A stretch of 64,000 nucleotides of DNA from Cryptomeria japonica (Eukaryota > Streptophyta > Pinopsida > Cupressales > Cupressaceae): contig NC_081408.1 of NCBI RefSeq assembly GCF_030272615.1, positions 770,253,336 to 770,317,335 on the forward strand. The letters are read 5' to 3'. Position numbers and translations under genes: made by a program. Of the stretch, positions 56,855 through 64,000 are shown piece after piece; within the stretch, counting starts at the first letter, position 1, and each line of letters starts with the position of its first letter. The notes under the pieces were generated by a model, which saw only the letters and a list, made by a program, of their open reading frames with translations, made no database searches and had not been told where the DNA came from.

Positions 56855-58193
56855 CCCTGAAGTGAAGATGTCCAACTCTTATGTGCCAAAGTTCGCTGGA
56901 ACTGGAAGAATCATGAAGAAGAGCTTGTACTAGAGGAGTGTAGAGTTTATACAAACTCTCATGTCGATTTTCGATTACACGAGCAGTCTTTATGCTGGAG
57001 TTCTTAGGCCAAGCAAGAACTCTTCCTTTAGAAAATGCAACTGGATATCCTTTATCCTCCAAGGCTGAAATAGACACAAGGTTTCTCTTGATCCCCGACA
57101 CAAACAACACATCACTTAGGTGTAGAGAAACTCTGGATTCAAGGTTTAGAGATGTAGCACCAAATCCTCTTACTAAATAGCATGTGTCATCTCCAATGAT
57201 AACTTGAAGATTTGACTCCTCCACTAAATCAGAAAGGTGCTCCCAATAACCAGTGATATGTCGAGAGGCTCCACTATCAATTAACCAAGTATCACTGTCT
57301 GTAGGAACATTGCTTGATAATGGTGATATGAAAAAAAAAACATTGGAGTTATTTTCAACCTCCTTCTGAGATGAGACTTCATTGATGTTTGCTCCTTGAT
57401 GATTTGGTCTTGTCAAACAATCCTTTGCAAAGTGACCAAACTTGTCACACCTAAAACACTAGATGTGAGAGAGATCTTTCTTCTTCTTTCTAGAATCAGG
57501 TGCGGAATCTGATTTCAGATTTCTATTCCTTTTGAAGGTGCCCTTCTTCCAATTCTTATGTTTCTTGGTAGATTGAGTGGCAAGAACATGTGTATCTTCA
57601 TTTTGAGAACTCTTGATAATTCCCCTAGCCGTCAATCTTGATTCTTCTTGAATACAATCCGCACGGAGTCAATCAAACTTAAGTAATTTGGATCTTCCAC
57701 TTATGCTTTGAATAAATGGCTCCCATGAATGAGGAAGGTCATTCAAGACTAGCATGACAAGGTCTTTATCAATCACTTGATCTCCAATTACGGTTAGTTG
57801 ATCTCTCAATTCTGAAATTTTCATGAAGTAGGAGATGATTGAATCTCCCTTTGCCATCTTGACTTGGTGGAGTTGTTGCCTCAAGGCAAGAGCCCTACTT
57901 ACGTTGTTAATCTCATATAAATCTTCAAAGGTCTTGAACATATCTCTCGTAGTCGTCATCTTGGAGATGAGACGCACCAAGTGATCCCTCACGGAGTCGA
58001 TTAATATCTTCTTTGCTTTGATGGTATTTTTTCTGAATGAAAGCTTCTCCTCATAATCTTCAGGTTTGGATAAATCCTTTTCCTCCACCAATTGAAGATC
58101 ATTTTCTTCAAGTGCAATGAGCACTCTAAACTTCCATGAGGTGAAGTTAGATGTGCCTTCAAGCCTATCTTCAACTTTAAGACCATTCACCAT
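56855..58193 (-). pseudogene. 5' part of element C copia polyprotein: gag, zinc knuckle, protease, pre-integrase
   Basis: The start is MVNGLKVEDRLEGTSNFTSW at 58193. Gag (UBN2-like) runs to a TGA near 57667 (CGA-type). The knuckle CFRCDKFGHFAKDC near 57440 is preceded by a TAG. Protease WLIDSGASRHITG is near 57280. A pre-integrase region ending HIRVGHLHFRAL is cut by element E. The frame otherwise matches element G in organisation. It continues at 35836 on the far side of E. Confidence 0.85.
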
Positions 58194-58286
58194 TTTTGAG
58201 ACTTATAGATACTACTCGAAGGAGAGAGAGAGAGGAGAGAATACTTAGAAGTTGTAGAGAATCTGATCACGGTCATCTTTTACCAT

Positions 58287-58299
58287 GGCTCTGATACCA
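58287..58299 (-). other. PBS of element C
   Basis: TGGTATCAGAGCC on the minus strand is directly adjacent to the LTR, the standard initiator-Met primer site of copia elements. Confidence 0.85.
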
Positions 58300-59041
58300 T
58301 GTTAAGTTTTAGTGATTTGATTAAGTAGAGATAATTTAAACACAAATGCATAGAATTTACCCTGGGAAAACCTTCCTCTTGAAGGTGAAAAAACCCAACA
58401 AAGAAGTTCCTATATATATATATATATATATATTGATAGACAAGATGTCTTTACAATGAATCTGCTCCACTCCTTGAAGCTATATGATGGTATAGATTCT
58501 CCTAGACTGTTGTATACAATTTGCAGTGCAGCATTAATGTTGAGAGATGATCTATCTAGATCAATCAGATTTCAATATCAATTTATATGTCTCTAAGATG
58601 AGAGCATGTTGCTGCACAAGGACTTGATCTGTAGAAGAACAACACGAACTGTTGAAGGATGATATCGAATTGTTGAAGGATGATAATACGATCTGTTGAA
58701 ATTATCTATTATCCAATTGCCTTGGAAGTGAGAAATGAACCGAACTTTATACCCATATTAAGTGTGCATCCAAACAACACGATCATTCCAATAGTCGGCT
58801 TCTTATAAACCATCACGTCTCTTTATCTTTATTAGAAATCGGTTATAATATAATCGATACATCTTCCAAGGTGGCAGAATGTATATTAGTTATCTTTTAG
58901 TTAACAAACCAATTCATTCTAAATATGAAAGTCGACAATGTATAAAAGTCGAACAATTAAATGTGTAAGGCCGAAAGGCCCTTCACACATTTGATGGCAA
59001 AGTTGGGTCTTGTAGGATCCGACCGAAGCTATCCATCAATA
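58300..59041 (-). repeat. 5' LTR of element C
   Basis: TGTTAAGT...CATCAATA, 742 bp. Compared with the left LTR it has a longer (TA)n run at about 58411-58432, explaining most of the 11-bp length difference. Confidence 0.85.
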
Positions 59042-60230
59042 TTGGGAAGACCAACAAGCCAAGAGATCTAAGAAATTTGTTTATGAGGAGTTGTTGAAAT
59101 TCGAGGCTAGAGTGGATGTCTTAGAGAAGTATTATTCTTCTAATGATATTTTGATTGCAAGATCGGAAAATGAAGCAAAAAAATAATGAGCAGATACATG
59201 TCTATTGGAAGGCATGCAAGAAAATAGCGAAGAGGAAATGGAAGCAGCAATGGCCGATGATGGATAATTAGCAAAAGTGAGCAATGAAGAGGTTGCAACA
59301 GAAGTTGACATGGTGGGCTTTGAGCATCCTAAGTATGATGAGGTGATTGGCAAGGAATTTGATATGGTTGCAACAAAAGTTGATATTGTGGACTTTGAGC
59401 ATCCTTAAGTATGCCAAAAGAAAGGAATTATTTGTAGCAAAAGAAAGTGTGACAATTATTGTAGATGAAGATGTTGTTGTAGCAATAGAGCTTGAGGAGG
59501 TTATAATAAATAAATAAGATAAAGCGGATGAGAGCAAAATTGCAGGAATGAAAGAAGAGGTGAAGCTTATTATATTTTGTGATGAAATTCATTTTCCTTC
59601 ATTTGCAATATTGACGGGGTTGAAGAGTGTGAAGAAGAGAAGATGGAAATTTTATTTCATATTTTTTAAGGAATTTGAGAGGTCAAGTTAAAGAAAACGA
59701 AAGAGTAGATTTAGGTGACACTTTTGTTGTTTCACAAATGTGTTTAAACTCTATAAAATGCAGCCTTTAATGGTGTAAAGAGCAACAATCAACAAAAAGA
59801 AGGTTGGAGAAAGAACTTGCAAGTTGCTCCAAAGGATTGCATAAAGAAGAATGTAGGAAATGAACTTACAAAAAGGAGATGAATAGAGGAAAGGGAAGAA
59901 TGAATTTTTAGGTGTGTTAGTGGTGTTTAAGGAAGCCATGAGAGCTATAGGATGAACAAAAAGATCATATTTCCAAAGAGGAGTGTAACCAATAAAGTTG
60001 AAGGTAAGAGGGTTTGAAGATTTGAAGACATTGTTAAATTTTTTAATTATGTTTCTTGTTGAAATTCTCAATATATGTAATTATTCGTGAGGCATTTTGT
60101 TGTGTGAATGTACAGATGAGAGTTGTAATAAAAATATGTTTTAGATTTTGTTTCTATATAATGGATTGGATGATATGTTAAGGTTGTAGGATTGGGTAGT
60201 TTTGATAAGACCCCCATCTTGACTACATCA
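59042..60230 (+). mobile_element. Remnant D: 3' part of an older element, ending in the second copy of the 129-bp terminus
   Basis: The first about 150 bp read as a coiled-coil-like plus-strand segment (FVYEELLKFEARVDVLEKYY) before stops. The rest is decayed. Bases 60102-60230 match 31777-31905 at the same length and end in ACATCA. If the two are LTR ends, element C inserted into D. A purine tract lies near 59884-59902. The lineage cannot be assigned. Confidence 0.4.
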
Positions 60231-62234
60231 CATCATAATGTATCTTTGAATGGAAATAATGAAGTGATAATGGAGTTTCCCAAGTTGGTGAGTGTATTAT
60301 AATGAGCTTATGGTTGGTGTTAAGAATATGTTATTTTTAGCCTATGAACTCATCTTGAAATTTGGAATTTAAATTTTGATGAGAAATTTGGTCGCAATGT
60401 TTTTTGTCATTTTATGTCATGGTTTCTTAATTATCATTTGATGGTTTCATTTATTGCTTCTCCTATTTATTGGGTGCTAGAGATGGAGGTTTCATAGGAC
60501 ATTTTGTAGGTACTTTTATGTTAAGAGAATTGTTAAAGATCATCACACACTATTTTGAAGAATTAAATCATGTTATTTTTATATTAGTTATTTTGGATGA
60601 TTAGATGATACAATTAAATTGTGCCTTTCTTATGGATTCTTGAAATAAAGATAATAGTATCTATGATATGATTATTTTAATATGTATTCAAATGTATGTG
60701 AAATATAGATACTAGATTTTAAATGCTTAAAGTAATTGATATGATTTTATATTATCATTAATTGATAAATTAATTATTAATTAGGTTATGGCAAATATGA
60801 TATAATTATGACTATCATTATGATGGACTAACTACTTTGTGGATAATGAAATGGATGCAAGATAACTTAGTTCCCTTCCCAGTCGAGCAGGGATATTATC
60901 ATTAAAGAGAGGTCAGCAAATCGAGGTGGTCAACAAACATGTCTTTCAAGAAAAGTTACTCTCACACATACGATAAGGCTTCATATGTATTTAGAGATGA
61001 CGTTCCATGCATAAGAGATGTTAGTCTATGTTTGAACGTATACATGTAATTATGTTGGCATTAGTGTTTCAATTGTCAAAAGTCATCTTTTATTTGATTG
61101 CCTTCTTAGTTACGACTTTAATATGTTGTTGATTTCATTATATTTTACTTGATGTCAATTTCATGTTCAACTTATTTCATGGTTACTAACCTGGTAGTAA
61201 GAGAGAAACATTTGTTCTATAGGTAAGAAATTACTTTTATGTTAAGATAAATTACAATTAAGTTTGGATTGTTTGAGATATTTAAAATTAATTGGTTATG
61301 TGATAAAACAATTGTCAGTGGAAGTGTCTTGCTCAAACTGTAGTGTACATGATATTGTATGCTGAAATAGTTATCTATATATAGTAATGTGAATTTGGTA
61401 ACCACACTAAGAATTCAAGAGTGATGAATCACTCCAACTTCTTGTCAACTAGTTAGGTTGAATTCCCACTTATTCTGAAAAGAATAATCAATAAAACAAA
61501 GAAAATGTACAAGGAATTACATACCCAGGGAAGCAATGAAGGAAGTATAGCTTGATGCACATATAAGAGGCCAAGCCTTAGACATGCTCATAAAGCTGAA
61601 ACTTCCGATAGGAAATAACAAAGTTAAATGCAGATTCAATTTTCACTCTTTCGAACATTTGGCTCCATCAACTTTTAGGGAACGATAATCTCTGCATGTT
61701 TCCAGGATTACCACAGGGATTCATTGCTTTCCTATAATCTCAACATGATGTAGAACAATTTGGACACACGTAGAATGAATCAATCTCAAAACAAGTAACT
61801 TGAAAGGTAAGAAAAGATGTATATCAAAACAGCAATAATGTTTCATAGTGAATTTCAAGGGAAACAAAATATATTCAAGTTGAGTTTTGGATTGTAGTTT
61901 GATATTATGCAGGTAAGTTATTATGGCCTGTTTTATGGGCATAACTAAGGAAAAGAATATGAAAATGCTTACTTTCTGCAAAGATTTTGAATATAAAAAA
62001 ACTTACTCCATCTTGGCACTATTCATCTCTCCAGAAAAATACCATTACTTGTTTCTAATTTACCTCCTACTAGGCTATCAATGAACTTATGTAAACTGCC
62101 ATAGCTTTCCAGTTGTATGCATCCAAACCAAGTCAATAAGGTATAGAAATGGTTTTTTCTCTAAAATTAGTAAGAGCTTTCGAAAGCAAGAAAAGATCAC
62201 TATAATAAAAAGTTTGACTAGTATGAAGCAAATG
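60231..62234. other. AT-rich sequence without recognised genes
   Basis: Reading frames are short and none shows a family motif. No LTR ends, PBS or tandem repeat were recognised. It may be host intergenic or intron sequence. Confidence 0.45.
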
Positions 62235-62333
62235 CTATTTGCAGCATCTGCCCACCGGAGAAAAAGGTCTTGGATCAACTTTCATAGAATTACCCAAAAC
62301 CATATCAACAACCATTTCAGCTGTTCCTAGAGC
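62235..62333 (-). other. Exon-like block, possibly the last exon of a FAD-dependent oxidoreductase gene
   Basis: On the minus strand a good acceptor (CATGTGCAG) is followed by 32 codons beginning ALGTAEMVVDMVLGNSMK and ending at TAG 62235-62237. The phrase ALGTAEMVVDMVLGN resembles the C-terminus of D-amino-acid-oxidase-type FAD oxidoreductases of plants, from memory. I found no upstream exon in the remaining 1.6 kb. It could be a gene fragment, a distant last exon or coincidence. Confidence 0.28.
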
Positions 62334-63100
62334 CTGCACATGTTGGAATTTAACATTTAGCAAAACATTTATATAGCATAATTGCAGAAAGTCATTCCGA
62401 GGCAATTAACACTACTTATGACAATAGTTACAAGTACAATCAATGCTTTTATATTTAATTATCTTGGAATGAGCATACACTATTAACATAAGCTGGTGGG
62501 CAACATCTCCAATCAGATAAGTGCATACAACAATCTGACAAATACTAAAATGCTTCCATTTTTTAAGTAATGTAAAAATCATATTAACCTATCACTTCAG
62601 TGATTCCTGCTATGCTTATACCTCAATTGACTTGAACTATAAATCACCTGACATCAGTCATGTGCCTGAAGGGCCGTGGCACTGGCTGGAAGAATGCATG
62701 AAGTGCAGGCCAAACAGGTAAAAGAAGAAGCACCACTTAATGGTGCAGATTGTAATATGGAGAGATAAGATGAGGATGCATGCAAAAATGATGACAACAG
62801 GAAAAAAAACCAACCTTGCAATATTATAGAAATGGCTCCAAAACTATCAAGTATTTCATTAATATTTATAAAAATTAGTACATGTAAAGTTGTCTTTTGA
62901 AGATAGAATATTGATGGAAATGTTGTTATTGATGTCAAAGATTGTTGACTGTTAATGTATTGATGTCGAAGGTTGTTGATGTATTGTTGCAAGGATAAGA
63001 TTGTAGAAAACTTGTCGAAGTGTCATTGGTGTTCAAAGTGATTTGATTGTTGAACACTTTAAAGTTCTAGTTTCTAGCATGCAATATGGGGTAGGGCCAA
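62334..63100. other. AT-rich sequence without recognised features
   Basis: No domain, RNA gene or element end was recognised. A few short direct repeats of GTTGATGTATTG occur near 62940-62990. Confidence 0.4.
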
Positions 63101-63102
63101 AT

Positions 63103-63740
63103 CCTGACCCCCAAACTTGTCTTGAGACTCATCGTTGATCGGAGTTCCTATTTGATGTTTGTTGAATTTTGTTTATGTAAAGAGGGAAGAGGGAGTTCTA
63201 ACCCCTGACCCTCGATTTGTGCCAGCCCCTATTGGTGATTGGAGTTGGTGTTTGACATTTGCAAATTGCATGTTGGCATTTGAAGGGTGAAGGGCTGATC
63301 CCCTAACCTTGAATTTGCATAATCCATCAACATTCGGACTTGGCACTTGATTTATGTTGGATGCAGTTTCTCCTATGAGGGAATAGGGAGAGCTGACCCC
63401 CAACCCTGAAAATGACCTGGCTTTCATCAGTGGTCATCCTACATGATTAATGATTAACAATTTCTCAATTGGGTATGTGTTAAAGGGTGCCTCCGAACCC
63501 CTGCCCCCAACACAGCTTGTTTCACTCTACAAAATTTGCTAAGGCAATTGGTCATCGGTGATTGGCCTTGTACCTTATTTTGTTCATCACCATTTGGCAG
63601 GTGGCAAAGTTGAACTCCCACCCAAATGGGACGACATGAAAATGTGTTTGTGTTCAAAGCTCCTTGTCTTCAGTGATCGGTGGTTGAAGGGTTTTTCTTG
63701 TTCTTGCAATAAAGTATGAGCAAACCTCAACCCCCAACTA
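63103..63740 (+). repeat. Degenerate tandem repeat of about 95-120 bp
   Basis: A word of type CTGACCCCCAACCCTGAATTTG recurs near 63103, 63202, 63297, 63393, 63495, 63615 and 63727. Most copies are followed by an ATC-GTGATTGGAGTTGG-type second word and TTTGA. Spacing is 95-102 bp in the first five copies. Copies are well diverged. Confidence 0.6.
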
Positions 63741-63880
63741 GCAGAGTTGTATGTATCAAGTTTGAATTTTCTTTAAGGCGGAAAAAGGATAGTGTGTTTG
63801 GCCAACCTGACAACTATCATTTTTTTTAAAAGGGAGGCCGACCTATGTGTCTATTGTGTTGAATTTTGGCACCCTAAAGG

Positions 63881-63890
63881 TATATATAAA
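63881..63890 (+). promoter_or_regulatory. TATA box, probable LTR or gene promoter at the window edge
   Basis: TATATATAAA is followed by GAGGG in a less AT-rich context, just downstream of the tandem repeat array. This is a typical plant core promoter. Whatever it drives lies beyond 64000, and an LTR is the likeliest setting. Confidence 0.45.
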
Positions 63891-64000
63891 GAGGGTTTGT
63901 TAGATCACAGTGTGAAAATGTTCCATCATTTGAAATTTGATCAGTATTAACACGGAGCAGATCAAATTCTGAGCAGATGTTTGTGAAGATAATTGAAGTG

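Larger units (their letters stand above)
32107..59041 (-). mobile_element. Element C: Ty1/copia retrotransposon split by element E
   Basis: The LTRs (32107-32837 and 58300-59041) begin TGTTAAGTTTTAGTGAT. The initiator-Met PBS (TGGTATCAGAGCC on the minus strand) lies at 58287-58299, directly against the right LTR. Gag, protease and the start of the pre-integrase domain are at 56855-58193. The rest of integrase, RT and RNase H are at 33183-35836. Together they form one decayed copia polyprotein interrupted by E at 35842-56849. No perfect target-site duplication was found. Confidence 0.85.

Noticed and set aside
58405-58435. (TA)n microsatellite as an origin or regulatory site
   Set aside because: It is a simple length variant inside the LTR of element C, shorter in the other LTR.
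1-64000. tRNA, rRNA or other structured RNA genes
   Set aside because: No tRNA A/B box pairs with cloverleaf potential or rRNA motifs were recognised by eye; a covariance-model scan would be needed to be sure.

Overview
The window looks like intergenic chromatin from a large, retrotransposon-rich seed-plant nuclear genome. A gymnosperm is plausible but unproven. No intact host gene is visible. About 60 kb is nested LTR retrotransposons. Most of the broken reading frames carry stops explainable as C-to-T or G-to-A changes (CGA to TGA, CAG/CAA to TAG/TAA, TGG to TGA/TAG), as expected of long-methylated plant repeats. I read the boundaries by eye from LTR ends (TG...CA), target-site duplications (TSD), primer-binding sites (PBS) and polypurine tracts (PPT). 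Element letters A to H are mine.

Left block, 1 to about 31.7 kb. Element B is an old Tat-type Ty3/gypsy element on the minus strand. Its gag-pol is at 20207-27517, its leader at 27518-30287, and its 5' LTR starts at 30288. Its 3' part runs off the left edge and carries a plant-mobile-domain (PMD) gene on the opposite strand (253-2997). Element A (4560-19141, TSD GAAAC) is a younger Tat-type element inserted between B's pol and B's PMD gene. It has two 1657-bp LTRs and a long pol reading frame with no recognisable Gag. It also carries its own antisense PMD gene (exons 6827-6880, 7215-8868, 8948-9432). A solo LTR of the same family (9468-11156, TSD GGATA) sits beside that gene in the opposite orientation.

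Middle block, about 32.1-59.0 kb, is a four-level nest. Copia element C (minus, 32107-59041) is split by chromovirus E (plus, 35842-56849). E's gag is split by a 450-bp solo LTR H (38638-39087, TSD GTAAG). E's 3' LTR is split by F (minus, 43845-56706, TSD ACAAG), an element without pol that has a coiled-coil/zinc-knuckle Gag-like frame and a second frame of about 1120 codons. F's 5' LTR is split by copia element G (plus, 50337-56542, TSD GGCCA).

Right block, 59.0-64 kb, holds an older remnant D, AT-rich sequence with one exon-like block, a degenerate tandem repeat of about 100 bp and a TATA box near the edge.

The most interesting signal is in A and B. In both, a ~20-bp-period array built on an RGCGCY core lies inside the first intron of the antisense PMD gene. 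The same element-specific motif recurs in the leader or LTR of the sense gag-pol transcript. B uses AGCGCT(A/T)TTG; A uses GGCGCCATGGTCC. Two differently diverged elements with the same arrangement suggest a functional link between the captured PMD protein or its intron and the element's own leader. That link is inference.
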